A stretch of DNA of 64,000 nucleotides. Origin: an uncultured Christensenella sp. Its GTDB lineage: Bacteria; Bacillota_A; Clostridia; Christensenellales; Borkfalkiaceae. The DNA is taken from NCBI GenBank assembly GCA_910579295.1, contig CAJTTC010000007.1, forward strand, positions 1 through 64,000, read 5' to 3'. Each line of letters begins with the position of its first letter. Position 1 is the first letter of the stretch. A program made the position numbers and the translations under genes. The notes below the pieces were generated by a model. The model was not told where the DNA came from, made no database searches, and saw only the letters and a program-made list of their open reading frames with translations. This document shows positions 47,937-56,859 of this stretch, one piece after another.

Positions 47937-50327
47937 ATGGCTGATTTCAGAGATTTACTAAGCAATAATATAATAGTTTTGGACGGGGCTATGGGCACTC
48001 AACTTCAAAAGTCGGGCTTGCCCCTCGGCGTTATGCCCGAAGAGTGGTGTCTGACCCATTCCGAGGATGTAACCGCCGTCCACCGCGCCTATTTTCAGGC
48101 GGGCAGTAACGTCGTTCTGGCTAACACGTTCGGCGCTAATTTCCTTAAATTCGGCGACAGGCTCGGTGAGGTCGTGTCAGCCGCGATAAGGTGCGCTAAA
48201 AATGCGTGCAGCGGTTTCAAAGACGCCTTTGTCGCATTGGATATCGGTCCTTGCGGTAAACTTTTAAAGCCGCTCGGCGGGCTGGATTTCGAGGACGCGG
48301 TGGATATATTCAAGCGCACGGTCAGGGCGGGCGTAGCGGCGGGAGCCGACCTCATATTCATTGAAACGATGAACGACGTGTACGAGCTGAAAGCGGCTGT
48401 TATCGCCGCAAAGGAAGAGTGCAGTCTGCCGATTTGCGCTTCTATGGTTTTCGGCAATGACCAAAAGACTATGACGGGCGCTTCTCCCGAAGCGTTTGTC
48501 GCGCTTGCCGAGGGGTTGGGCGTTGACGCTCTCGGTATCAACTGTTCGCTCTCTCCCGCCGAAATGACCCCCGTCGTAGAACGCATTTTAAAGGTTTCGT
48601 CTACACCCGTAATCGTAAAGCCCAACGCGGGGCTGCCCGAAGAGGTCGACGGAAAAACGGTGTATTCGCTGTCGGCGGCAGATTTTGCAGAGCAGATGAG
48701 AGCGCTGACGGAAAAGGGCGCGCGGCTTATCGGCGGTTGTTGCGGGACTACGCCGCGGTATATAGAAGAGCTTATAGCGGCAACGCGCGGTATTCAGCCC
48801 AAGCCGATAGAAAACAAGGGGCTTACGTGCGTTTCTTCCTACACGCAGGCGCGTTATTTCGGTAATATTCCCGTACTAATCGGCGAAAGAATAAATCCTA
48901 CGGGCAAAAAACGGCTGAAACAGGCGCTCAAAGAAAACGATATAGATTATGTGTTGAACGAAGCCGTCACGCAGACCGAAAGGGGCGCGCACGTTCTCGA
49001 CGTCAACGTCGGTTTGCCCGAAATAGACGAACCGTCCGTGCTAAAACGTTGCATAACCGAAATTCAGGCGGTGTGCGACTTGCCCTTGCAGATTGATACC
49101 TCCGACCCCGTTGCAATGGAGCGGGCTATGCGCGTATACAACGGCGTGCCGCTCGTCAATTCGGTAAACGGCAAGCGCGAGAGTATGCGCTCGGTGTTTC
49201 CGTTGGTTAAGAAGTACGGCGGCGTTATTATCTGTCTGACGCTCGACGAAAAGGGTATTCCACCCACCGCAAAGGGGCGCGTTGCAATAGCTAAAAAAAT
49301 AATCAGAAATGCCGAAAAGTACGGCATAGTACGGGGGCAATTGGTTTTCGACACCCTCGCAATGGCAGTTTCTGCTGACGGCTCGGCGGCGGTTGAGGCG
49401 TTGGAAGCGCTCGACTGTATCAGGCATAAGCTCGGCTGTCATACGTCGCTCGGCGTTTCGAATATTTCGTTCGGACTGCCGCAGAGGGATTTCATCAATT
49501 CGACCTTTTTCGCTATGGCGTTGACGCGCGGTCTGTCGGCGGCTATCTACAATCCCAATTCGCAGGAGATGGTTAAGACGTACAAGTCGTTTCTTGCGCT
49601 CAGCGGTCTGGACGAAAACTGCGCCGCTTACGTTGATTACGCTTCGTCGGTAACGGCGGGCGCGATAACCGAAGTCGGCGGGCGCGCGGATAGCGCTAAT
49701 GAGGGCGGCGGGCTGACATATTTCATTGTAAAGGGCTTGAAGAAGGAAGCGGCGGCAGAGGCGGCGAGATTGCTTGGAAACACCGCTCCGCTCGAAGTAA
49801 TCAACGCGCACATTATCCCCGCGCTTGACGAGGTGGGCAAGGGCTTTGAAAACAAGACGGTATTTCTGCCGCAGCTTTTGATGAGCGCGGAGGCGGCTTC
49901 GGAGGCGTTTAAGGAAGTAAAGGCGCGGCTCAACCCCTCCGACAACGCGAAAAAAATAAAGGTGGCGCTTGCCACGGTAAAGGGCGATATTCACGACATC
50001 GGCAAAAATATCGTTGCCACGTTGCTGTCCAACTACGGGTTTACGGTGTACGATCTGGGGCGCGACGTCGCTCCCGAAAGAGTAGTGGAGGCGGCGAGGG
50101 AGCACGGCGTTCAGCTTGTCGGATTGAGCGCGCTGATGACTACGACCGTCGTTTCTATGCGCCAAACCATAGAGCTTTTGCGCGTTGAGCTGCCTCACGT
50201 CAAGGTGTGCGTGGGCGGCGCGGTGCTCAACGAGGAGTATGCCCGCACTATCGGCGCGGACAGATACTGTAAGGACGCAATGGCGACCGTGCGCTACGCC
50301 GGGGAGCTGGAAGAAGGTTTGAGCTGA
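47937..50327 (+). CDS. metH: Cobalamin-dependent methionine synthase, activation domain absent
   Basis: 796 residues in four parts: homocysteine-binding barrel (VLDGAMGTQLQKSGL to the zinc motif GGCCGTTPRYI), a methyl-THF (pterin) barrel (GERINPTGKKRLKQAL...LDVNVG), a cap helix region, and the cobalamin-binding domain with VKGDIHDIGKNIV (the DxHxxG His ligand) and VGLSALMTTTV. The AdoMet activation domain is encoded by the gene upstream. No clear ribosome-binding site, so coupling to the upstream gene is likely. Confidence 0.95.
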   Translation: MADFRDLLSNNIIVLDGAMGTQLQKSGLPLGVMPEEWCLTHSEDVTAVHRAYFQAGSNVVLANTFGANFLKFGDRLGEVVSAAIRCAKNACSGFKDAFVALDIGPCGKLLKPLGGLDFEDAVDIFKRTVRAGVAAGADLIFIETMNDVYELKAAVIAAKEECSLPICASMVFGNDQKTMTGASPEAFVALAEGLGVDALGINCSLSPAEMTPVVERILKVSSTPVIVKPNAGLPEEVDGKTVYSLSAADFAEQMRALTEKGARLIGGCCGTTPRYIEELIAATRGIQPKPIENKGLTCVSSYTQARYFGNIPVLIGERINPTGKKRLKQALKENDIDYVLNEAVTQTERGAHVLDVNVGLPEIDEPSVLKRCITEIQAVCDLPLQIDTSDPVAMERAMRVYNGVPLVNSVNGKRESMRSVFPLVKKYGGVIICLTLDEKGIPPTAKGRVAIAKKIIRNAEKYGIVRGQLVFDTLAMAVSADGSAAVEALEALDCIRHKLGCHTSLGVSNISFGLPQRDFINSTFFAMALTRGLSAAIYNPNSQEMVKTYKSFLALSGLDENCAAYVDYASSVTAGAITEVGGRADSANEGGGLTYFIVKGLKKEAAAEAARLLGNTAPLEVINAHIIPALDEVGKGFENKTVFLPQLLMSAEAASEAFKEVKARLNPSDNAKKIKVALATVKGDIHDIGKNIVATLLSNYGFTVYDLGRDVAPERVVEAAREHGVQLVGLSALMTTTVVSMRQTIELLRVELPHVKVCVGGAVLNEEYARTIGADRYCKDAMATVRYAGELEEGLS

Positions 50328-50420
50328 TTGCGCTGTTTGTTTAAGGACGGGGCGACAATCTGTAATAATTTCCGCTAAATTTTAATAGTCTATTCTGTAA
50401 ATATTTTTGCGGGGTGGACT

Positions 50421-53081
50421 ATGCTTAAATATGCCGACGCTTCCAAGGAACGCGTACTGCAAATGCTTGACTGCGACGAGCGCGGTCTGAGCGCCGAAGA
50501 GGTTGAAAAGCGGCGCGACAAATACGGCTTTAACGAATTGAGTAAGAAGAAAAAGACCTCGGTTGTGGGGCTGTTTTTCAGTCAGTTCGGCGACGTTATG
50601 ACTATACTTTTAATTGCCGCGGCGTGTATTTCCGCGGTAATTGCCGTTTTTTCGGGCGAGAAGAGCGACCTCGCCGACACGGCGATAATAGCTTCGATAA
50701 TCCTCTTAAACGCCGTTGTCGGCACTGTTCAGCAATATCGGGCGGACAAGGCGATAGAGGGGCTTAAAAAGCTCAGCTCCGCAACGGCAAGGGTGCGGCG
50801 CGACGGCGAGGTCAGAATAGTCGACGCAACCGAGCTGACGGTCGGCGATATCGTGCTATTGGAGGAGGGCGACGTAATTCCCGCCGATTTGCGCGTTTTA
50901 AAGGCGACAGAGCTCAAATGCGACGAGGCGGCTCTGACGGGCGAGAGCGTCAGCGTGGAGAAAAAGGAAACGGTCATAGTCGGCAAGAAGGTCACTCAGT
51001 CAAACGCTTGCAACTTACTGTTTTCCTCGACCTTCGTGGTTGGCGGAAGCGGCGAGGGCGTTGTGTGCGCCGTGGGCAAGGATACGGAAATCGGCGGCAT
51101 TGCCGAAATGTTGGAGGACGTCAAAAAGGGGCAGAGCCCGCTTGAAAAGAGCTTGAACAAGCTCGGTAAAATCATATCGGCGTTCGTGATAGTCGTCGCC
51201 GCGGTTATATTCGCCGTTGGCTTCTTTGCGCGCGGCACGGGGCTTTTAAAGAACTTTATGACGGCGGTTGCCGTTGCCGTTGCCGCCATTCCCGAGGGGC
51301 TTCCCGCAGTCGTGTCGGTCATTATGGCTATGGGCGTACAGCGTATGAGCCGCCAAAACGTCGTTATCCGCAAGCTTAAATGCGTTGAAACTCTGGGCGG
51401 CTGTACCTGCATATGTACCGACAAAACGGGCACTTTAACGCAGAACAGAATGAGGGTTATCGAGATGTTTTGCGCCGATAATCTGCGTTCGTTGGAGGAT
51501 AGTGCGGGGGCAAATCCGAAAATTCTTGCCTGTATGTCAATCTGTACGCGGGTAAAGGGCAATTTGGGCAACTACGTCGGCGACCCTACGGAAGTTGCCG
51601 TCAAAGCCTATGCCGAGATAAACGGCTGGCGTGAGGAGTACTCGGTCACGGGCGAAATTCCTTTCAGTTCCGAACGCAAAATGATGAGCGTACGCGCCGA
51701 AACGCTTTCGGGCAGAGCTATCTACGTCAAGGGCGCGCCCGAGGAGGTTTTAAAGCGGTGCACGCACATAGACGGGGGCAACGGCGCGCGTTCAGTGACA
51801 GCCGCAGACAGAGCCCGCATAGAGGAAGCGTGCGCGCGTATGTCAAACGAGGCTCTGCGCGTGTTGGCTTTTGCATATAAAGAGGGCGGCGAGCTTACGG
51901 AGGAGGGGCTGACTTTCCTCGGACTGTGCGGAATGATGGACGGTCTTAAAGAGGGCGTTGCGGAAGCCGTAGGGCAGTGCAAAGAGGCGGGCATAACCAC
52001 CGTTATGATAACGGGCGACAGCCCCGCAACCGCGCTTGCAATAGCTAAAAAGGCGGGTATTGCCTACAATTCCTCGCAGGTATTTACGGGCGAACAGCTC
52101 GACGGAATGACCAAGCCTCAGCTCAAAGAGGCGATTAAAAGGGGCAGAGTGTTTGCCCGCGTTTCGCCAAAGCATAAAAACATTATAGTCAAGCTGAAAC
52201 AGGCGCAGGGGGAAGTGGTTGCGATGACGGGCGACGGCGTAAACGACGCTCCGCCTGTAAAGAGCGCGGACATAGGCATTGTTATGGGCAGCGGCACGGA
52301 AGTTACGAAGAGCGTTGCCGATATGGTAATTGCCGACGACAACTTTACAACCATTGTCGGCGCAGTGCGCGAGGGGCGCAGAATTTCGTCCAACATAAAA
52401 AAGACAATTCAGTTCTTCCTGTCGACCAACCTCGCCGAAGTGCTTGCGATTATGCTTGTCACCTTTGCGTTCGTCGGTTGCGATTTCCTGCTCTCCACGC
52501 AACTGCTTTGGATAAATCTGATTACAGACAGCTTCCCCGTGCTTGCGCTCGGCGTGGAAAAGGGTCTGGGCGACGATATGAAGCACCCGCCGGAACGAGC
52601 CGAAAAATCGCTGTTTTCACGTTCGTCTATGCTGTCCGTTTTGTTTTCGTCGCTGTATATTACGGGGGTAACGGTGGCGGCGTACACTTTTACGCTGTTC
52701 AATTACGGCAACGAGGCGGCGACGACGGTAGCCTTTTTAACTCTCTCCTTCGCCGAACTGTTCCATGCATTCAACGTGCGTTCGGGCAAACGCTCGGCGT
52801 TTGCGGGTATGTTATCAAATAAGGTTCTGCTTGCGACGGTTTTGGCGGGAGTGGCTGTAAACGTCGGGCTCTGCTTCTCGCCGCTCGCCTCCGCGTTCGG
52901 CATAGCTTCCATTCCCGCGCAACTGTGGGGATTGGTGTTCGGCGCTTCGCTCTCCGTTGTCCTCTTCTGCGAAATCTATAAGTTGATTGTCCGACTGCTT
53001 TCGCGCGGGAAAAAGGGCGCGGGGAAAATCAAACCCGCAAGAGCGCGCCGTTTAAGCAAAAGACAAAAAGCCGTCAATTGA
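50421..53081 (+). CDS. P-type cation ATPase, Ca2+ type (PMCA/PacL group)
   Basis: 886 residues. Cation_ATPase_N domain (RVLQMLDCDERGLSAEEVEKRRDKYGFNEL), TGES actuator loop, PEGLPAVV in transmembrane helix 4, CTDKTGTLTQNRM with the phosphorylated Asp, KGAPE nucleotide-binding site, GDGVNDAPPVKSADIGIVMG hinge, and about ten membrane segments. The PEGLP motif and N-terminal domain point to Ca2+ export. Ends with a basic tail. Monocistronic; ATG with GGGGTGG upstream. Confidence 0.92.
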   Translation: MLKYADASKERVLQMLDCDERGLSAEEVEKRRDKYGFNELSKKKKTSVVGLFFSQFGDVMTILLIAAACISAVIAVFSGEKSDLADTAIIASIILLNAVVGTVQQYRADKAIEGLKKLSSATARVRRDGEVRIVDATELTVGDIVLLEEGDVIPADLRVLKATELKCDEAALTGESVSVEKKETVIVGKKVTQSNACNLLFSSTFVVGGSGEGVVCAVGKDTEIGGIAEMLEDVKKGQSPLEKSLNKLGKIISAFVIVVAAVIFAVGFFARGTGLLKNFMTAVAVAVAAIPEGLPAVVSVIMAMGVQRMSRQNVVIRKLKCVETLGGCTCICTDKTGTLTQNRMRVIEMFCADNLRSLEDSAGANPKILACMSICTRVKGNLGNYVGDPTEVAVKAYAEINGWREEYSVTGEIPFSSERKMMSVRAETLSGRAIYVKGAPEEVLKRCTHIDGGNGARSVTAADRARIEEACARMSNEALRVLAFAYKEGGELTEEGLTFLGLCGMMDGLKEGVAEAVGQCKEAGITTVMITGDSPATALAIAKKAGIAYNSSQVFTGEQLDGMTKPQLKEAIKRGRVFARVSPKHKNIIVKLKQAQGEVVAMTGDGVNDAPPVKSADIGIVMGSGTEVTKSVADMVIADDNFTTIVGAVREGRRISSNIKKTIQFFLSTNLAEVLAIMLVTFAFVGCDFLLSTQLLWINLITDSFPVLALGVEKGLGDDMKHPPERAEKSLFSRSSMLSVLFSSLYITGVTVAAYTFTLFNYGNEAATTVAFLTLSFAELFHAFNVRSGKRSAFAGMLSNKVLLATVLAGVAVNVGLCFSPLASAFGIASIPAQLWGLVFGASLSVVLFCEIYKLIVRLLSRGKKGAGKIKPARARRLSKRQKAVN

Positions 53082-53109
53082 ATATTATCGGATAATTTCA
53101 AAATTGCGC

Positions 53110-53138
53110 TTGACAAGTCGGGCGCAATTGTTTTATCT
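53110..53138 (+). promoter_or_regulatory. Promoter of the truncated ABC ATPase
   Basis: TTGACA (53110-53115), 17-base spacer, TTATCT (53133-53138). The promoter is well kept although the gene it drives is cut short. Confidence 0.7.
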
Positions 53139-53172
53139 ATCTGTCGTTCGACGGAATGGAAGAGGTGTGATT

Positions 53173-53337
53173 ATGTTGGCGGTCGAAACAAGAAATCTTA
53201 CTAAAAAATACAAAGAAGTCACCGCGCTAAACGGCTGTGATTTGCAGGTGGAGGAGGGCGAGCTGTTCGGCTTGCTTGGCGTAAACGGCGCGGGCAAGAC
53301 TACGCTTAAAAAGCGGAAGCCGCAGGCTTCCGCTTAA
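53173..53337 (+). pseudogene. Truncated ABC-transporter ATPase
   Basis: 54 codons: MLAVETRNLTKKYKEVTALN then FGLLGVNGAGKTTLKK, i.e. the first third of an ABC ATPase up to Walker A. The frame then runs into the terminator of the convergent operon, encoding KKRKPQASA, and stops. Signature motif, Walker B and the permease are all missing. A deletion has joined the ATPase start to the downstream terminator. Confidence 0.85.
53311..53335 (-). terminator. Terminator of the EFR1-epimerase operon
   Basis: AAGCGGAAGCC (53311-53321), loop GCA, GGCTTCCGCTT (53325-53335); on the minus strand it is followed by a T run (complement of 53307-53312). Confidence 0.8.
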
Positions 53338-53370
53338 ATTTGTTTTATAAATAATAATTTTGATGCTTTC

Positions 53371-54252
53371 TTATTTTGCACTGTCGATTTGCGGTTTTGA
53401 ATTGTTTATGCGCTCTTCGGCTTCCTTAAAGTAGCGGGCGTACGCCTTTTTGCAGTAATTCTCGTGACCGTTCTTTTCGTTTGGGTCGCCGTCCTCGAAA
53501 GAATACTCTCCGTTAACTCTCCAACCGTCGAATAAGCCTATCTTAATGCAGTTGGCGGGGCAGTGGAAGGAACAGCGCGCGCACATTATGCAATTATTGC
53601 CGAAATTGGGCTTGCCGTCCTTCATTTCAATATTGCCGACGGGGCAGTTTCTTGCGCACTTGCCGCAGCTTATGCAGTCGCCCTTTACCTTGTAAAACAA
53701 TCCGTTAAAGTGAAATCCGCCGTATTCTATGCGCATAAACCATGCCCACAAGCTGCCTAAAAACAGCTTCTTTTCGTGCCGTTCAACGCCGTTTAAAACG
53801 TCGCGGCAGTCAATGGGAATAAGCTTTTTCGCCGTTTCCCACATAACGTAAGCCATATGGTCGGTGTGACGGAAAATCATATTGTAAGGCATAACGTACT
53901 GATATTCGTTCGTAACCTTTACGCCGCGCTTCTTTAATATGCTTATCAGCTTTAAGGAGGACACGCGGCTCATTTTAACGGGCTCGCCCGAGGTCTTGAA
54001 TATGAACGCCCGCGGATTGCTTTGGCTCTTTTCAATCGACTTTGCAAACTGCAACATAAGTTGCGGCGCGTTAAAGCCGTGAATGGGGTAGCCTATGCCT
54101 ATCAGGTCGTAGTCCGTAAGCGCGATTTCTTGCTTTAACGGCAGAGCGAACAGCTCGCATTCGTGACCGTTTGCCTTTAACTCTTCACTGTATTTAAGAG
54201 CAACCTTTTTTGTGTTACCCGTTCCCGAAAAATAGAATATTGCCGTTTTCAT
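53371..54252 (-). CDS. EFR1-family flavodoxin-ferredoxin
   Basis: 293 residues. Flavodoxin-like N-terminus (AIFYFSGTGNTKKVALKYSEEL with the FMN phosphate loop SGTGNT), then two 4Fe-4S clusters near the C-terminus: CISCGKCARNCPVGNI and CIMCARCSFHCPANCI. This is the EFR1 ferrodoxin architecture common in Clostridia. Likely an electron carrier for an unknown partner. TAATG overlap with the upstream epimerase gene. Confidence 0.9.
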   Translation of the reverse strand: MKTAIFYFSGTGNTKKVALKYSEELKANGHECELFALPLKQEIALTDYDLIGIGYPIHGFNAPQLMLQFAKSIEKSQSNPRAFIFKTSGEPVKMSRVSSLKLISILKKRGVKVTNEYQYVMPYNMIFRHTDHMAYVMWETAKKLIPIDCRDVLNGVERHEKKLFLGSLWAWFMRIEYGGFHFNGLFYKVKGDCISCGKCARNCPVGNIEMKDGKPNFGNNCIMCARCSFHCPANCIKIGLFDGWRVNGEYSFEDGDPNEKNGHENYCKKAYARYFKEAEERINNSKPQIDSAK

Positions 54253-55784
54253 TAATCGAGTTTGTCGGCGTGCGCCTTGAAATCCTTATCGAAATAATAC
54301 ACGACGTCCTCGTCCTTGCCGTGACTGTCATACCATATGCGCGCAAAAATTCTGTCCGTCTTGGAAAGTCTGTCAAAGTCCCACTTCCAACCCTTATAGA
54401 GGGGATTTTCCCAATGCCCTGCGCGTAACACGGTGTACGTATCTGCGGTAAATTTTTCTCCGTCGACCGTCTGCCAATCAATTTTAGCGTACATATCGCC
54501 GTTGAATTTTTCGGGAGTAAGGCACTTACCTCCGTGCGCCGCCGCTACGGCTATCAAATCGTCCGTCGTAATCTGCTCGTCGGGCTTGTCGATATCGTAT
54601 CCGTAAGCCTCGATATTCTCCTCGCTCGTCATATGCGGCGGCTCGGGTATCTCGGTGGGCAGCTCTACGTCATTCCAAGTCAGCTTTTTGCGTTTGTAAA
54701 ATACGTCCGTTCCGCCGAAATACGCAAGCGCCTTTGCCTCGTCGCCCTCCTTAACCCATTGCGAGGGGGAGTTCTTGTCCCGAAGCAGTCGCTTGAAAAG
54801 CAGGGCGGAAATTACGGGGCGCGGAACAAATTTGCCCATAGTGTAAATTCTGTTTCTGAGCTTCATTTCCTGCCAGAAGTCGGAGCACGACTGTCCGCGG
54901 AAATGGAATAAGTTGTCGAGAACGTCGCTGTCCGTGTACCACATACCGTGGAAGTTGCGGGTTGCGTTGTACCAGGGCTTGAAGAAGCTCTTAAAGCTTC
55001 CGCCTATAATTTTAAAGCCCTCGTCATATGTTCCGTATCCGTACGAACGGCAGTTTGCGCCGCCGCCGATATTGTACACGCGTTTCCAAAAGGTATGCGG
55101 AATGTTGCCGCTCTTAAATTGCTTTAAAATATTGGTCAGCAGAGTGCCGCTGTCACGCACCGACGCCCATTCCAAAGGCGCGTCGAAGCAGGTGTGGAAC
55201 ATAAGCCCGTCGCGCACGTTATCCTTGAAAATGTTGTAGTGGAGCATCGCAGTCTGTCTTAAAACCGCCCATTTCTTTACGTTCGATTGAAGCACGGCGT
55301 ACTCGCCCAAAATCTTTGTTGCGGAGTACAGCTCGAACGGACCTGAAACGAGAGGTTCGCCCACTCTGCCGTATTTGTGCGCGCCCGCGCGGTTTCCGTA
55401 TACGGCAACGGAAGATATGTGCACGAGTACGGGCTGATTTTCTTCAATGCTCTCAATCGCCGCAATCAGCGTTTTAACGCCGTCAACGTTGCACTCAATC
55501 GCGCTTTTAGGGTCGGCGTCCGATTTGGGCGGAATAACTCCGCAGATATTGAAAACAAGGTCGCAACCGTCAATCAGCTTTCGGCAAGCCTTTTCGTCGG
55601 CAAGACTGCCGTAAATCACTTCGGTTTTAGCCGCGATAGCCTTGTTGGCGCGCAGAATTTTCTTCGCCTTTTTCTTACTGCGGCAAAGTATTTTTATCTT
55701 GTCGGCGACGGAAGGGCAGAAGTTCAAGTTCCATAAAAAGTAACTGCCCATATTTCCCGATACGCCCGTTATTGCTATATTCAT
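54252..55784 (-). CDS. NAD(P)-dependent epimerase/reductase, extended SDR
   Basis: 510 residues. N-terminal Rossmann fold with ITGVSGNMGSYF (G-x-x-G-x-x-G), acidic residues after strand 2, HISSVAVYGNRAGAHKYG and the catalytic YSATK (Tyr-x-x-x-Lys). The C-terminal 200 residues are unusual for short SDRs and rich in Trp/Tyr/Asp. The ATG at 55784 is chosen because GGAG precedes it; the longer frame to 55871 has none. Together with the EFR1 protein it may form a redox pair; substrate unknown. Confidence 0.8.
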   Translation of the reverse strand: MNIAITGVSGNMGSYFLWNLNFCPSVADKIKILCRSKKKAKKILRANKAIAAKTEVIYGSLADEKACRKLIDGCDLVFNICGVIPPKSDADPKSAIECNVDGVKTLIAAIESIEENQPVLVHISSVAVYGNRAGAHKYGRVGEPLVSGPFELYSATKILGEYAVLQSNVKKWAVLRQTAMLHYNIFKDNVRDGLMFHTCFDAPLEWASVRDSGTLLTNILKQFKSGNIPHTFWKRVYNIGGGANCRSYGYGTYDEGFKIIGGSFKSFFKPWYNATRNFHGMWYTDSDVLDNLFHFRGQSCSDFWQEMKLRNRIYTMGKFVPRPVISALLFKRLLRDKNSPSQWVKEGDEAKALAYFGGTDVFYKRKKLTWNDVELPTEIPEPPHMTSEENIEAYGYDIDKPDEQITTDDLIAVAAAHGGKCLTPEKFNGDMYAKIDWQTVDGEKFTADTYTVLRAGHWENPLYKGWKWDFDRLSKTDRIFARIWYDSHGKDEDVVYYFDKDFKAHADKLD

Positions 55785-56034
55785 CTCATATTCTCCTTTG
55801 TGTACGGTTGAAATAGACCAATCATATAAGATTATATCATATTCCACAATATAACGCAATAGAATTTTCACTTAATTATCATAACCGTATCGTAAAGTGG
55901 AAAAGGGAAGACGAGGGAAAAATACAAGTTTCTTGAACTCGCATTCGGGAAATGGGGTGAAGAGGGGTTCAAGCTTCTTGAAGTGAGGCGAGGGTATGGC
56001 TACAAGTTAATTAAAGTGGGGGGGTAAGGGTAAA

Positions 56035-56182
56035 AGCGACGCGCTCACGTTTTGCTGATGTTAATTATGGTTTGCGTGTTAGCAATTAAAGGACTTGGCA
56101 GAAGCGACGCGCTTACGTTTTGCTGATGTTGGCTATGGCTTGCGAGTTAGCAAGTAAAGGACTTGGCAGAAGCGACACGCTT
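56035..56182 (+). repeat. 68-base tandem repeat, two units and part of a third
   Basis: Units start AAGCGACGCGCT at 56035 and 56103, and a third partial unit AAGCGACACGCTT lies at 56171. They are about 87% alike. They fill the gap between the epimerase gene and yggS. The rest of the 55785-56181 gap shows no gene; 55900-56030 is purine-rich with two copies of TTCTTGAA. Confidence 0.85.
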
Positions 56183-56859
56183 CAATTGGATTTGGGATAG
56201 ACGCGTTTGCCGAAGATTGCCGTTCCGAGGCGAATCATATTACTGCCGCACTCTATGCACAGTTCGTAGTCGCCGCTCATTCCCATAGACAGATAACTTA
56301 AATCGGGGTCGGCGGCTTTAAGCTCGTCATATTTAGCGCGCATAAGCTTTGCAAGACGGGTCAGCTCGTCGATATCGTCCACGTCGGGCAACATAGCCAT
56401 AAGTCCGCGGATTTTTATTGCGGGCATAGCCTTTATTACGGCGTACGCTTCGTCGGCTTCGCTTAGTGCAAATCCCGATTTGCTTTCCTCGTTGCCAATG
56501 TTAATCTGAATTAGCGCTTCGGATACAACGCCCGCCTTTTCTCCGCGTTTGGAAAGCTCCTCTGCAAGGGAGTAACGGTCGAGAGAATGATACAGGTCGA
56601 CCTTGCCCAACAGATACTTAACTTTATTGGTCTGCAAATGCCCTATAAAGTGGCGTACGGGATTGCCCGTAATCAGGTCGTATTTATCCTTAAATTCCTG
56701 TACGTGATTGTCGCCTATATCGCGAATGCCGGCACATACGGCGCGGTTAATGTCCTCGGGCGACTGTAATTTAACCGCCGCGACCAAAGTCACCTTTTCG
56801 CAAAACGGGTTGGTTTTCGGAATGCTTTCCAACAGTTTGTTTACGTTTTCTTCAATCAT
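56182..56859 (-). CDS. YggS-family PLP homeostasis protein
   Basis: 225 residues: VTLVAAVKLQSPEDINRAVCAGIRDIGDNHVQEFKDKYD with the PLP lysine in AAVK, HFIGHLQTNKVKYLL, QINIGNEESKSGF and LSMGMSGDYELCIECGSNMIRLGTAIFG. Full length. These proteins keep free PLP levels in balance. The ATG at 56859 overlaps the leuB stop (ATGA), so it is the last gene of the branched-chain amino acid operon, whose enzymes need PLP-linked transamination. Confidence 0.93.
   Translation of the reverse strand: MIEENVNKLLESIPKTNPFCEKVTLVAAVKLQSPEDINRAVCAGIRDIGDNHVQEFKDKYDLITGNPVRHFIGHLQTNKVKYLLGKVDLYHSLDRYSLAEELSKRGEKAGVVSEALIQINIGNEESKSGFALSEADEAYAVIKAMPAIKIRGLMAMLPDVDDIDELTRLAKLMRAKYDELKAADPDLSYLSMGMSGDYELCIECGSNMIRLGTAIFGKRVYPKSN

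Noticed and set aside
47341..50327. metH broken by a frameshift, because the activation domain is separate
   Set aside because: The activation-domain gene comes before metH, has its own ATG overlapping the metF stop, and this split organisation is known in Clostridia.
54252..55871. Longer epimerase starting at 55871
   Set aside because: The extra N-terminus precedes the Rossmann motif, has no ribosome-binding site, and the ATG at 55784 does.
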